Shown here in pieces: positions 23,732 to 35,044 of a stretch of 64,000 nucleotides of DNA. A program made the position numbers and the translations under genes. The DNA is from CAVSMC01 sp963798655. Lineage in GTDB: Bacteria > Pseudomonadota > Gammaproteobacteria > Burkholderiales > Casimicrobiaceae. The notes under the pieces were generated by a model. It was not told the origin of the DNA and ran no database searches. It saw only the letters and a program-made list of their open reading frames with translations. The DNA lies in the NCBI GenBank assembly GCA_963798655.1, contig CAWCUH010000001.1:310001-374000 (forward strand), read 5' to 3'. The first letter of the stretch is position 1. Every line of letters starts with the position of its first letter.

Positions 23732-24667
23732 GCGCAGTGCGAACGTCGCGACGTTCGCCGCGGCATCGGTCGCGCGCTCGAGCGCGGTGTCGACGTCGAA
23801 CGCGATGTCGCCGTCCGCTTGCGCGACGCCCGTCGCCCGCACGGATGCGAAATCGAACACCGCGCGGTCCATCAGGTGCGACGGCACCACCTTCGCGAGG
23901 CCGTTGAAGATCGAGTCGAGCCGTCCGGGAAACTTCTTCTCCCACTCGCGCAACATCGACGCGACCTGCTTGCGCTGCAGGTGCTCCTGCGAGCCGCAAA
24001 GATTGCACGGGATGATCGGAAACTGCATCACGCCGGCGTAGCGCGCGAGGTCGCGCTCGCGCACGTACGCGAGCGGCCGGATGACGACGTGCGCGCCGTC
24101 GTCGGAGACGAGCTTCGGCGGCATCGTCTTCAGCTTGCCGCCGAAGAACAGGTTGAGGAAGAACGTCGCGAGGATGTCGTCGCGGTGATGGCCGAGCGCG
24201 ATCTTCGTCGCGCCGACCTCCTTCGCCACGCGGTAGAGCACGCCGCGACGAAGCCGCGAGCACAGTGAGCACATCGTGCCGCCGTCCGGGATCACGCGCT
24301 TCACCACGCTGTACGTGTCCTGCTCGGCGATCCGGTATTCGACGCCGCGCGACGCGAGATAGCGGGGCAGCACGTCGGCCGGGTAGCCGGGCTGCTTCTG
24401 ATCGAGATTGACGGCGACGATATCGAACGGGAGCGGCGCACGGTCCTTGAGCGAGAGCAGGACGTCGAGCAGCGCGTAGCTGTCCTTGCCGCCCGACACG
24501 CACACCATGACGCGATCGCCGTGCTCGATCAGGCCGTAATCGCCGATCGCCTGGCCGACGAGGCGGCGCAGCCGCTTGCGCAGCTTGTTCGCCTCGTACT
24601 GCGGCTTGCGCGGATCGGCATGCGCGCGCGGCGCGCTGTCGGCGGGATCGGAGGAGTCGGGCACCAT
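23711..24667 (-). CDS. ttcA: tRNA 2-thiocytidine biosynthesis protein TtcA
   Basis: The 318-residue enzyme thiolates C32 of certain tRNAs using ATP and an iron-sulfur cluster. It has the PP-loop SGGKDS (58-63), the PxDIVAVNLDQKQPG region, and the two cluster-binding CxxC motifs MCSLCSRLRRG and PCNLCGSQEHLQRK. ATG at 24667 gives the usual length. ATG at 24718 adds 17 residues and has an AAGGGG ribosome site, so it is a real alternative. The extreme C-terminus GEGQSA comes from the family-B repeat. Confidence 0.95.
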   Translation of the reverse strand: MVPDSSDPADSAPRAHADPRKPQYEANKLRKRLRRLVGQAIGDYGLIEHGDRVMVCVSGGKDSYALLDVLLSLKDRAPLPFDIVAVNLDQKQPGYPADVLPRYLASRGVEYRIAEQDTYSVVKRVIPDGGTMCSLCSRLRRGVLYRVAKEVGATKIALGHHRDDILATFFLNLFFGGKLKTMPPKLVSDDGAHVVIRPLAYVRERDLARYAGVMQFPIIPCNLCGSQEHLQRKQVASMLREWEKKFPGRLDSIFNGLAKVVPSHLMDRAVFDFASVRATGVAQADGDIAFDVDTALERATDAAANVATFALRGEGQSA

Positions 24668-24760
24668 CGCAATTCGCGCGACGTGGGACGAAGAACGTTC
24701 GATCGGCGATGGTAGCATAGCGACCCCTTCACGCAGCGGGCGAAATCGCGCGACATTGCC

Positions 24761-25888
24761 ATGACGATCCGGATCTCGAGCGCATTCGATTCGGGCGCGA
24801 TCGACGTGCTCTCCGCCGATCGCGCGGACGACGTGCGGCTCGCAGTGCGCGCCGATTCGCATGCCGAGTTTTGCCAGTGGTTCCACTTTCGCGTGCAAGG
24901 CGCGGCGGCGACGCCGCTCGTGCTCGCGTTCACCAATGCCGGCGCATGCACGTACGTCGAGGGCTGGCGCGATTATCGAGCGGTGGCGTCGTACGACCGC
25001 ACGCACTGGTTTCGCGTGCCGACGCGCTTCGACGGCACGACGATGACCGTCGAGCACACGCCGGAGCGCGACAGCGTCTACTACGCGTACTTCGAGCCGT
25101 ACTCGTGGGAACGCCACCTCGATCTGCTCGCGCGCATGGATGCGTCGCCGCGCGCGAAGGTTTCCAATCTAGGCGCGAGCGTCGAGGGCCGGGACATCGA
25201 TGTCGTCACCGTCGGCGACAGCGGCGGCGACAAGCTGCCCGTGTGGATCATCGCGCGGCAGCACCCGGGCGAGACGATGGCCGAATGGTTCGTCGACGGC
25301 CTGCTCGAGCGGCTGACCGACGAGGGCGATGGGACATCCCGCGCACTGCTGGCGCGTGCGGTGTTCCGCGTCGTGCCGAACATGAATCCCGACGGCGGCG
25401 TTCGCGGCAACCTGCGCACGAATGCGGCCGGCGCAAACCTCAATCGCGAATGGCTAGCGCCGACGCCCGCGCGCAGTCCCGAAGTGCACGCGGTTCGCGC
25501 GGCAATGCACGCGAGCGGCGTGCGGCTGTTCGTCGATGTGCATGGGGACGAGGGCCTGCCGTACGTGTTCACGGCAAGCGGGGCGCGGCTGCCGTCGTGG
25601 AGTGCCGAGCAAAGGAACGCGGAGCAGACGTTCGCCGCGGCTTTTCGCGCGTCGAGCCCCGATTTCCAGAGCGAGCACGGCTATTCCGTCGAAAAGGATA
25701 CGAACGTCAATCTGTCGCTCGCGTCGAACTACGTCGGCCATGCGTTCGGCTGCCTCGCGCTGACGCTCGAGATGCCGTTCAAGGACAACGCCAACTTTCC
25801 CGATCCGGTCCACGGGTGGAGCGGCGCGCGCTCGCGCCGGCTCGGCGCGGCCGTGCTGCCGGCGCTGCGCGCCGTCCTCGAAAGATGA
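24761..25888 (+). CDS. M14 family metallocarboxypeptidase (cytosolic CCP/AGTPBP-like)
   Basis: The 375-residue protein has an N-terminal beta-sandwich domain (SSAFDSGAIDVLSADRADDVRLAVRADSHAEFCQWFHFRVQG). The zinc carboxypeptidase domain shows HPGETMAEWF (two zinc ligands), NMNPDGGVRGNLRTNAAGANLNREW (substrate binding), DVHGDE (third ligand) and TLEMPFKD (catalytic Glu). This two-domain layout is that of bacterial CCP-type carboxypeptidases related to deglutamylases. No signal peptide is present. It is divergent from ttcA. The stop TGA overlaps the start of a family-B repeat. Confidence 0.93.
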   Translation: MTIRISSAFDSGAIDVLSADRADDVRLAVRADSHAEFCQWFHFRVQGAAATPLVLAFTNAGACTYVEGWRDYRAVASYDRTHWFRVPTRFDGTTMTVEHTPERDSVYYAYFEPYSWERHLDLLARMDASPRAKVSNLGASVEGRDIDVVTVGDSGGDKLPVWIIARQHPGETMAEWFVDGLLERLTDEGDGTSRALLARAVFRVVPNMNPDGGVRGNLRTNAAGANLNREWLAPTPARSPEVHAVRAAMHASGVRLFVDVHGDEGLPYVFTASGARLPSWSAEQRNAEQTFAAAFRASSPDFQSEHGYSVEKDTNVNLSLASNYVGHAFGCLALTLEMPFKDNANFPDPVHGWSGARSRRLGAAVLPALRAVLER

Positions 25889-25932
25889 GGGTCAGAGTGC
25901 AGCTCTGCCACGAGCTGCACTCTGACCCTCGA
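25887..25932. repeat. Family-B REP-like palindromic element, copy 2 (perfect hairpin)
   Basis: GAGGGTCAGAGTGCAGCTC and GAGCTGCACTCTGACCCTC make a perfect 19-bp inverted repeat with a 6-base loop, beginning inside the stop codon of the M14 carboxypeptidase gene. A GATTC tail follows, as in copies 3 and 4. Confidence 0.9.
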
Positions 25933-25981
25933 TTCTGGATACCATAGCGCCCGCGGGGTCTTCCCGCTGGAAGGGGACGCC

Positions 25982-26620
25982 ATGCAAACAATCCTCGTCG
26001 CGAACCCGAAGGGCGGCAGCGGCAAGACGACGCTCGCCACGAATCTCGCCGGCTGGCTCGCCGGCAAGCGGCAGCGCGTGGCGCTCGCCGACCACGACCC
26101 GCAGCGCTCGTCGACGCAGTGGCTCGCGCGGCGTCCCGCGCTGTTTCCGTCGATCGTTCCCCTCGTGCCGGGCGCGAAGCCTCCGCGCGACGACGCTACG
26201 CAATGGATGATCGTCGACAGTCCGGCGGCGATGCACGGCGACGAGCTTCGCAACGAAGTGCGCCGCGCCGACGTGATGCTGGTGCCGATCTCGCCGTCGG
26301 CGTTCGACATGGCGGCGACCAAGCGTTTCCTCGATGCCGTTGCCGAATACAAGGCGGTTCAAAGCGGCGACCTCGCGATCGGCGTTGTCGCGATGCGGGT
26401 CGACGCGCGCACGCACAGCGCGGCGGAGCTCGACGAATTCGTCGCCGCGTTCGACTTCCCGCTGGTCGCTCACTTGCGCGACACGCAGGTGTACGTCTAC
26501 TGCGCGCGAGACGGCGCGTCCGTGTTCGATCTGCCGCGCTCGCGCGGCGAGCAGGATTGGGAGCAGTGGCGGCCGCTGACACGCTGGATCGCGCGTCAGT
26601 CGGCGCCGGCGTCGCGCTGA
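25982..26620 (+). CDS. ParA/MinD-like P-loop ATPase, orphan
   Basis: The 212-residue ATPase begins MQTILVANPKGGSGKTTLATNLAGWLA with the deviant Walker A KGGSGKTT (10-17, both lysines present). It continues with LADHDPQRSSTQWLARR and the switch/Walker B region MIVDSPAAMHGDELR. Length and layout match small orphan ParA proteins used for positioning complexes, not for plasmid partition. No parB or parS is visible nearby. The following gene is on the other strand, so it is monocistronic. Cargo unknown. Confidence 0.88.
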   Translation: MQTILVANPKGGSGKTTLATNLAGWLAGKRQRVALADHDPQRSSTQWLARRPALFPSIVPLVPGAKPPRDDATQWMIVDSPAAMHGDELRNEVRRADVMLVPISPSAFDMAATKRFLDAVAEYKAVQSGDLAIGVVAMRVDARTHSAAELDEFVAAFDFPLVAHLRDTQVYVYCARDGASVFDLPRSRGEQDWEQWRPLTRWIARQSAPASR

Positions 26621-26695
26621 ATCGGCGATCGTTGGGCGTCGGCCGCGGGCCTCCCCGGCCCGCCCGCGTTCGATCGAAGATCGGCGCGATCCCCG

Positions 26696-27061
26696 CTATT
26701 GCTTCGTCGCCCGCTTCGCCTTGTCGGCGGCGTCGCGTGCGGCGGCCGCGGCGCTGTCGGCCGCTTCCCTTGTCGCCGCCGCGGCCTTGTCGGCCGCTTC
26801 CCGCGTCGCGTCGGCGGCCTCGTTGCCGGCGTCCTTCGCTGCGCTCGCTGCGTCCTTTGCTGCTGCCGACGCCTTCGCGACGGCATCGCTCGCGGCTTCC
26901 TTCGCTGCTGTGGCCGCCTTGTCGGCCGCCTCGCGCGCAGCGACGGCCGCCTTCTCCGCGGCAGCCTTCGCTTCGGCGGCCGCCTTGTCGGAGCTTGGGC
27001 CGCATGCAGCGAGCGATGCGATGACGATTGAAGCAGCGATGGTTGTCAGACGACGATACAT
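26696..27061 (-). CDS. Alanine-rich low-complexity lipoprotein
   Basis: The 121-residue product starts MYRRLTTIAASIVIASLAACGPSSD with a clear lipobox (LAAC, Cys20). An uninterrupted Ala/Lys/Asp/Glu-rich stretch of KAAAEAKAAAEKAA-type 7- to 11-residue repeats follows to the end, which should form one long amphipathic helix. Such proteins resemble LEA-like or Lpp-like coiled-coil lipoproteins. The next residue after Cys is Gly, favouring outer-membrane sorting. It is convergent with the ParA-like gene. Specific function unknown. Confidence 0.75.
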   Translation of the reverse strand: MYRRLTTIAASIVIASLAACGPSSDKAAAEAKAAAEKAAVAAREAADKAATAAKEAASDAVAKASAAAKDAASAAKDAGNEAADATREAADKAAAATREAADSAAAAARDAADKAKRATKQ

Positions 27062-27142
27062 TGCGTTCTCCCGTTGTCGATTGCGAGCGCGATCGCCCGA
27101 TGCCGACTGCGCGACGTGTCCATTCTATCCATTGTGCACGCG

Positions 27143-28015
27143 TCAGCGCGGCATGCGGCGCCGCTCGTGCAGCACGAGCGCGATGCCGCTCGCGACGATC
27201 ACCGACATTCCGAGCGCCGACAGCGCATCGGGAAGCTGGCCGAAGAGCGCGTAGCCGAAGATCGTCGCCCAGATCATCTGCAGGTATGTGAACGGCGCGA
27301 GCAGCGATGCCGGCGCGCGCGTGTACGCGGTGATCAGCAGCCAGTGGCCGAGCCCGGCGAAGAGTCCCAGCAGCGCGATGTACGACGCGTCGCGCGCCGA
27401 CAGCTCGTGCGGCACGTCGACGAACGGCAGCGCGATCGAAAGGCCGACGGTGCCCGCGAGCGCCGAGTAGAACAGCGTCGTGTAGGGCGTGTCGTTCGGC
27501 AGCCGCCGCGTCAAGAGCTGGTACAGCGCGTTCGCGATCGCGCCGAGCACGAGCAGCGCGGTCGCCGGATGGAACACCGCCGAGCCGGGCCGGATCAGGA
27601 TGAGGATGCCGAGGAAGCCGGCGATCGACGACGACCAGCGCGCGCGCGTCGGATGCTCGCGCAGCACCGGGATCGACAGCACGACGGCGAAGATCGGCGC
27701 GAGGAAGTTGATCGCCGAGGCTTCGGCGAGGGGCAAGAAGCGCAGCGCGCCGAAGAACGCCGCCGTCGCGAACACGAGGCACAGCGAGCGCACGAGCTGC
27801 ATGCCGAGGTGCTTCGTGCGCCAGAAGCCGTGGCCGCCGCGATGCCACGCGATGGGCGTGACGACGATCATCTGTCCGATGTAGCGCGCCCAGACGACGA
27901 GAAACAGCGCGTGGTCGCGCACCAGCACCTTCGCCGTCGCGTCGAGCGAGCTCAGGCAGAGCCCCGCGACGAGGAACAGCGGCAACGCGTCGCGAAGCGG
28001 ATGGGCGGGCGGCAT
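27143..28015 (-). CDS. EamA/DMT-superfamily transporter
   Basis: The 290-residue protein has ten hydrophobic helices in two EamA halves (LFLVAGLCLSSLDATAKVLVRDHALFLVVWARYIGQMIVV... and LLVLGAIANALYQLLTRRL...), ending ASGIALVLHERRRMPR. Members export amino acids or metabolites. The ATG at 28015 was chosen; longer readings add HWIPASAGMT, which is the translation of the adjacent dispersed repeat and not native protein. Substrate unknown. Confidence 0.88.
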   Translation of the reverse strand: MPPAHPLRDALPLFLVAGLCLSSLDATAKVLVRDHALFLVVWARYIGQMIVVTPIAWHRGGHGFWRTKHLGMQLVRSLCLVFATAAFFGALRFLPLAEASAINFLAPIFAVVLSIPVLREHPTRARWSSSIAGFLGILILIRPGSAVFHPATALLVLGAIANALYQLLTRRLPNDTPYTTLFYSALAGTVGLSIALPFVDVPHELSARDASYIALLGLFAGLGHWLLITAYTRAPASLLAPFTYLQMIWATIFGYALFGQLPDALSALGMSVIVASGIALVLHERRRMPR

Positions 28016-28021
28016 CGTCGC

Positions 28022-28095
28022 CGTCATTCCCGCGCTGGCGGGAATCCAGTGTCTCGCGACGCACGACACTGGGTCCCCGCGTTCGCGGGGACGAC
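28022..28095. repeat. Dispersed SFPRKRESS/IPAFAGMT-type palindromic repeat, copy 2
   Basis: GTCATTCCCGCGCTGGCGGGAATCC and GGGTCCCCGCGTTCGCGGGGACGAC are joined by a short centre with TGTCTCGCGACGCACGACAC. It lies between acnA and the EamA gene and may act as the acnA terminator. Confidence 0.85.
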
Positions 28096-28109
28096 CGGTG
28101 TCATGGCGG

Positions 28110-30944
<2,835 letters not shown>

Positions 30945-30963
30945 GCGGGCTCCAACGTGGAAG

Positions 30964-31512
30964 TTACTTGGGCTGCGGCCGTCCCTGCGGCGGGCGGCGC
31001 ATGTTTCGCATGTCGTCGACGTTCACTCGCATGCCGCCAGGCATGATCATGTCGCCGGCCCGCATGTCGGCCGGGCACGCGCCGGTCCACTTTGCCTCCA
31101 TCTCCATGTGGTTGCTCGTCATGCCCTGCTGCGGCGGATCGTATTGCGTGTCCATCGTCATCTTGTAGCCGGTGTCCATGCTGCCGGTGATCTTGCCCTT
31201 CGACGTGTGCTTGATGCCGCCGAATGTGCAGACCGACTCGAACTCGTAGCCGCTCGACACCTGCTTCCAGTCGCGCTTGCTGCATTGCTTGTCCATGTCG
31301 GCCTGCGCGTCGCGCGCCTGGCTGCGCATCAGGTCGTCGGTCTTCTGGTCGATGCACTGCTTCATCGTCATGCCGGCGGCCTGCTGCCCGCCGAAGTTCA
31401 TCGTCGTCTCCCACAGGCCGGACTTGCGCTTCGGCGCCTCGAACGGCGTCGCGGCGAGCGCGGAGGCGGCGAAGGCGAAGCTGACAGTTGCGATCAGGGC
31501 GGACGAGCGCAT
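30964..31512 (-). CDS. DUF3617 family periplasmic protein
   Basis: The 182-residue protein has a signal peptide (MRSSALIATVSFAFAASALA) and the DUF3617 pattern: KSGLWETTMNF, MTMKQCIDQKTDDLM, CSKRDWKQVSSGYEFESVCTFGGIKHTSKGKITGSMDTGYKMTM and KWTGACPADM. Four cysteines could form disulfides. AGGAG precedes the ATG. It lies between prpD and acnA on the same strand with 19-bp gaps on both sides, so it is co-transcribed with cytosolic enzymes although it should be exported. Role unknown. Confidence 0.85.
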   Translation of the reverse strand: MRSSALIATVSFAFAASALAATPFEAPKRKSGLWETTMNFGGQQAAGMTMKQCIDQKTDDLMRSQARDAQADMDKQCSKRDWKQVSSGYEFESVCTFGGIKHTSKGKITGSMDTGYKMTMDTQYDPPQQGMTSNHMEMEAKWTGACPADMRAGDMIMPGGMRVNVDDMRNMRRPPQGRPQPK

Positions 31513-31531
31513 TGGGACTCCTGTGGAAGAA

Positions 31532-32983
31532 TCAGATGACGTACAGATCGACGTATTCGTTGACCGGCATCGCCTCGAGCGTCGGTTGATCGAGCGAAGC
31601 GGCGACGATCGCATCCTGCTGCTTTTGCGGGAAGCGGCGGGCGAGGTTTGCCTTGAACTTCTCGACCAGGTGAGGAATCCCTTCGACGCGGCGGCGGCGA
31701 TGGCCGATCGGATATTCGACGACGACTTCCGCCAGCACGCGGCCGTCGGCGAGCTCCACGGTGAGCGCGTTCGCGATCGAGCGCTTGTCCGGATCGTGAT
31801 AGTCCTTCGTGAACGCGCTGTCCTCGACGCACGTGATCTTGTCGCGCAGCGCGTCGATGCGCGGATCGACGGCGACGCCATCCTCGTAGTCGTCGGCGGT
31901 CAGGCGGCCGAAGATCAGCGGCACGGCGACCATGTACTGGATGCAGTGATCGCGGTCGGCCGGGTTGTTCAGCGGTCCCTTCTTGTCGATGATGCGGATG
32001 CACGCCTCGTGCGTGCGGATCGTGATCCGCCGGATGTCCTGCGCGCTCTTGCCAAGTCTCGCGAGCTCGCGATGGAGCGTCATGGCAGCTTCGACCGCCG
32101 TCTGCGAATGGAATTCCGCCGGGAAGCTGATCTTGAAGAGCACGTTTTCCATCACGTAGCTGCCGTAGGGCCTCTGGAACTTGAACGGGCGTCCCTCGAA
32201 CAGCACGTCGTAGAAGCCCCAGGTCTTTGCGCTCAGCACCGACGGGTACCCCATTTCGCCGGTCTTCGCGATCAGCGCGAGGCGCACGGCGCGCGAGGTT
32301 GCGTCGCCGGCCGCCCAGCTCTTGCGCGAGCCGGTGTTCGGCGCATGACGATACGTGCGCAGCGACTGGCCGTCGACCCAGGCGAGCGACACGGCGTTGA
32401 CGATCTCGTCGCGTGAAAGGCCGAGCATCTGTGCGACGACGGCCGTCGATGCGACCTTCACCAGCACGACGTGGTCGAGGCCGACCTTGTTGAACGAGTT
32501 CTCGAGGGCGATGCAGCCCTGGATCTCGTGCGCCTTGATCATCGCGGTCAGCACGCTGCGCATCGTGAGCGGCTTCTTGCCGGCGGCGATCGCGTTGCGC
32601 GAAAGCCAGTCGGCGGCGGCGAGGATGCCGCCGAGGTTGTCCGACGGATGCCCCCATTCGGCTGCGAGCCATGTGTCGTTGAAATCGAGCCAGCGGATCA
32701 TCGTGCCGATGTTCCACGCGGCTTGCACCGGATCGAGCTGAAACTGCGTGCCGGGCACCTTCGCGCCGTTCGGCACGATCGTTCCCGGCACGATCGGCCC
32801 GAGCAGCTTCGTGCATGCGGGAAACGACAGCGCCTCGAGCCCGCAGCCGAGCGTGTCGATCAGGCAGTTGCGTGCCGTCTCGTACGCGAGCGCGCTCGTG
32901 ACCTTGTATTCGGTCACGTAATCGACGATGTCGGTGAGGACCTTGTCGGGCTCGGGGCGGACGTTGGAGATGTGCGCGGTCAT
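31532..32983 (-). CDS. prpD: 2-methylcitrate dehydratase PrpD
   Basis: The 483-residue protein has the same length as E. coli PrpD and nearly continuous similarity to it, for example LDTLGCGLEALSFPACTKLLGPIVPGT, GTMIRWLDFNDTWLAAEWGHPSDNLGG, KAHEIQGCIALENSFNKVGLDHVVLVKVASTA and the final MPVNEYVDLYVI. It dehydrates 2-methylcitrate in the cytosol during propionate oxidation. It starts 4 bp after the prpC stop. The hydration half-reaction could be done by the neighbouring AcnA, since no acnD or prpF is in the window. Confidence 0.97.
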   Translation of the reverse strand: MTAHISNVRPEPDKVLTDIVDYVTEYKVTSALAYETARNCLIDTLGCGLEALSFPACTKLLGPIVPGTIVPNGAKVPGTQFQLDPVQAAWNIGTMIRWLDFNDTWLAAEWGHPSDNLGGILAAADWLSRNAIAAGKKPLTMRSVLTAMIKAHEIQGCIALENSFNKVGLDHVVLVKVASTAVVAQMLGLSRDEIVNAVSLAWVDGQSLRTYRHAPNTGSRKSWAAGDATSRAVRLALIAKTGEMGYPSVLSAKTWGFYDVLFEGRPFKFQRPYGSYVMENVLFKISFPAEFHSQTAVEAAMTLHRELARLGKSAQDIRRITIRTHEACIRIIDKKGPLNNPADRDHCIQYMVAVPLIFGRLTADDYEDGVAVDPRIDALRDKITCVEDSAFTKDYHDPDKRSIANALTVELADGRVLAEVVVEYPIGHRRRRVEGIPHLVEKFKANLARRFPQKQQDAIVAASLDQPTLEAMPVNEYVDLYVI

Positions 32984-32987
32984 GAAT

Positions 32988-34136
32988 CTACGGTCGCCTG
33001 TCGATCGGCACGAACGGCTGGTCGTCGGGCCCCATGTAATTGGCCGACGGCCGGATGATCTTGCCGTCCTCGCGCTGCTCGATCACGTGCGCCGACCATC
33101 CGGACGTACGCGAGATCACGAACAACGGCGTGAACATCGCCGTGGGCACCCCCATCATGTGGTAGCTGACCGCCGAATACCAATCGAGGTTCGGGAACAT
33201 CTTCTTCGCGTCCCACATCACCGTTTCCAGCCGCTCGGCGATCCGGTAGAGCTTGGTGTTGCGCTCCGCTTCGGAGAGCCGCCGCGCGACTTCCTTGATC
33301 ACCTTGTTGCGCGGGTCGCTGATCGTGTAGACCGGGTGGCCGAAACCGATGATCACCTGCTTCGCCTCGACGCGCCGGCGCACGTCGGCTTCCGCCTCGT
33401 CGGGCGTCACGTAGCGATTCTGCACGTCGAACGCGACCTCGTTCGCACCGCCGTGCTTCGGTCCGCGCAGCGCGCCGATCGCGCCGGTGATGCACGAGTA
33501 CAGATCCGAGCCGGTGCCGGCGATCACGCGCGCGGTGAACGTCGACGCGTTGAACTCGTGCTCGGCATAGAGGTTGAGCGACGTGTGCATCGCCTTCACC
33601 CAGTCGCGTGACGGCGCGCGGCCGTGCAGCAGGTGCAGGAAATGGCCGCCGATCGAGTCGTCGTCGGTCTCGACGTCGATGCGCCGGCCGTTGTGGCTCC
33701 AGTGATACCAGTAGAGCAGCATCGAGCCGAACGACGCCATCAGGCGGTCGGCGATGTCGCGCGCGCCGGGCACGCTGTGATCGTCCTTTTCCGGCAGCAC
33801 GCAGCCGAGCGTCGAGCAGCCGGTACGCATGACGTCCATCGGATGCGCGCCGGCGGGCAGCGCCTCGAGCGCGGCGCGCAACGGGTTCGGCAGCCCCCGC
33901 AGCGACTTCAGTTTCTGCTTGTAGCCGGCGAGCTCCGCGGCATTCGGCAGCTTGCCGTGCACGAGCAGGTACGCGATCTCCTCGAACTCGCAAGCATCGG
34001 CCATGTCGAGGATGTCGTACCCGCGGTAGTGCAGGTCGTTGCCGGTGCGGCCGACCGTGCACAGCGCGGTGTTGCCGGCGACGACGCCGGAGAGCGCCAC
34101 CGATTTCTTCGCCTTCGGTGCGATTGCATCGTTCAT
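32988..34136 (-). CDS. prpC: 2-methylcitrate synthase PrpC
   Basis: The 382-residue enzyme condenses propionyl-CoA with oxaloacetate. It is the short, type II citrate-synthase form, with SGVVAGNTALCTVGRTGNDLHYRGYDI at the N-terminus and the catalytic residues in LYAEHEFNASTFTARV, GPKHGGANE and IGFGHPVYTISDPR. The HPVYTISDPR variant and length near 385 distinguish it from the GltA encoded at 42202-43512, which has HRVYKNYDPR. It lies between prpB (32 bp upstream) and prpD (4 bp downstream). Confidence 0.96.
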   Translation of the reverse strand: MNDAIAPKAKKSVALSGVVAGNTALCTVGRTGNDLHYRGYDILDMADACEFEEIAYLLVHGKLPNAAELAGYKQKLKSLRGLPNPLRAALEALPAGAHPMDVMRTGCSTLGCVLPEKDDHSVPGARDIADRLMASFGSMLLYWYHWSHNGRRIDVETDDDSIGGHFLHLLHGRAPSRDWVKAMHTSLNLYAEHEFNASTFTARVIAGTGSDLYSCITGAIGALRGPKHGGANEVAFDVQNRYVTPDEAEADVRRRVEAKQVIIGFGHPVYTISDPRNKVIKEVARRLSEAERNTKLYRIAERLETVMWDAKKMFPNLDWYSAVSYHMMGVPTAMFTPLFVISRTSGWSAHVIEQREDGKIIRPSANYMGPDDQPFVPIDRRP

Positions 34137-34168
34137 CTCAATTCCCTCCGGCACGTGCGCCTCCGGGC

Positions 34169-35044
34169 TCATCGCCTCGAAAACAGTTCGTCGAGCTTGT
34201 TCTCGTACGCGTGGTAGCCGAGATAGTCGTACAGCTCGGCGCGCGTCTGCATCGTGTCGACGACGGCCTTCTGCGTGCCGTCGCGGCGAAGCGTCTGGTA
34301 CACGTTGAGCGCCGCCCTGTTCATCGCGCGGAACGCGGACAGCGGATAGAGCGCGATCGCGACGTCGGCGCCGCGCAGCTCGTCCACGCTGAACAGCGGC
34401 GTCGAGCCGAACTCGGTGATGTTGGCGAGAACCGGAACCTTCGTCGCCATGGCGAAGCGGCGATACATGTCGAGATCGGTGACTGCCTCGGGGAAGATCA
34501 TGTCGGCACCCGCTTCGACGTACGCGCATGCGCGCTCGATCGCGGAGTCGAGTCCCTCGGCGGCGAGCGCGTCGGTGCGCGCCATGATGACGAACTCGCG
34601 ATCGGTGCGGGCGTCGACCGCCGCCTTCACGCGGTCGACCATCTCCTCCTTCGGCACGATCGCCTTGCCGGGCCGGTGGCCGCAGCGCTTGGCGCCGACC
34701 TGGTCCTCGATGTGGATCGCCGCGGCGCCGAACTTGATCATCGACTTCACCGTGCGCGCGACGTTGAATGCGGACGCGCCGAAGCCGGTGTCGACGTCGA
34801 CCAGCAGCGGCAGCGGGCAGACGTCGGTGATCCGTCGCACGTCGGTCAGCGCGTCGTCGAGACTCGAGATGCCGAGGTCGGGCAGGCCGAGCGAGCCGGC
34901 GGCGACGCCACCGCCCGAAAGGTAGATCGCGCGATAGCCGCTTTTCTCGGCGAGGATCGCGTGGTATGCGCAGATGGCGCCGGGCACCTGAAGCGGCCGC
35001 TCGACGGCGATGGCCGCGCGAAGGCGGGCGCCGGGCGACGTCAT
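34169..35044 (-). CDS. prpB: 2-methylisocitrate lyase PrpB
   Basis: The 291-residue lyase splits 2-methylisocitrate to pyruvate and succinate. It carries LSGGGVAAGSLGLPDLGISSLDD, DVDTGFG (83-89), the catalytic loop KRCGHRPGK (from residue 119), ARTDA and NITEFGSTPLF, all PrpB features. The ATG at 35044 overlaps the stop of the upstream CitE-like gene (ATGA) and has a GGGGGG ribosome site, so the two genes are translationally coupled. A second family member lies at 5213-6115. Confidence 0.96.
   Translation of the reverse strand: MTSPGARLRAAIAVERPLQVPGAICAYHAILAEKSGYRAIYLSGGGVAAGSLGLPDLGISSLDDALTDVRRITDVCPLPLLVDVDTGFGASAFNVARTVKSMIKFGAAAIHIEDQVGAKRCGHRPGKAIVPKEEMVDRVKAAVDARTDREFVIMARTDALAAEGLDSAIERACAYVEAGADMIFPEAVTDLDMYRRFAMATKVPVLANITEFGSTPLFSVDELRGADVAIALYPLSAFRAMNRAALNVYQTLRRDGTQKAVVDTMQTRAELYDYLGYHAYENKLDELFSRR

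Noticed and set aside
25982..26620. ParA-like gene as a mark of an integrated plasmid
   Set aside because: No parB, rep, transfer or integrase gene is present and the surrounding genes are chromosomal housekeeping genes.
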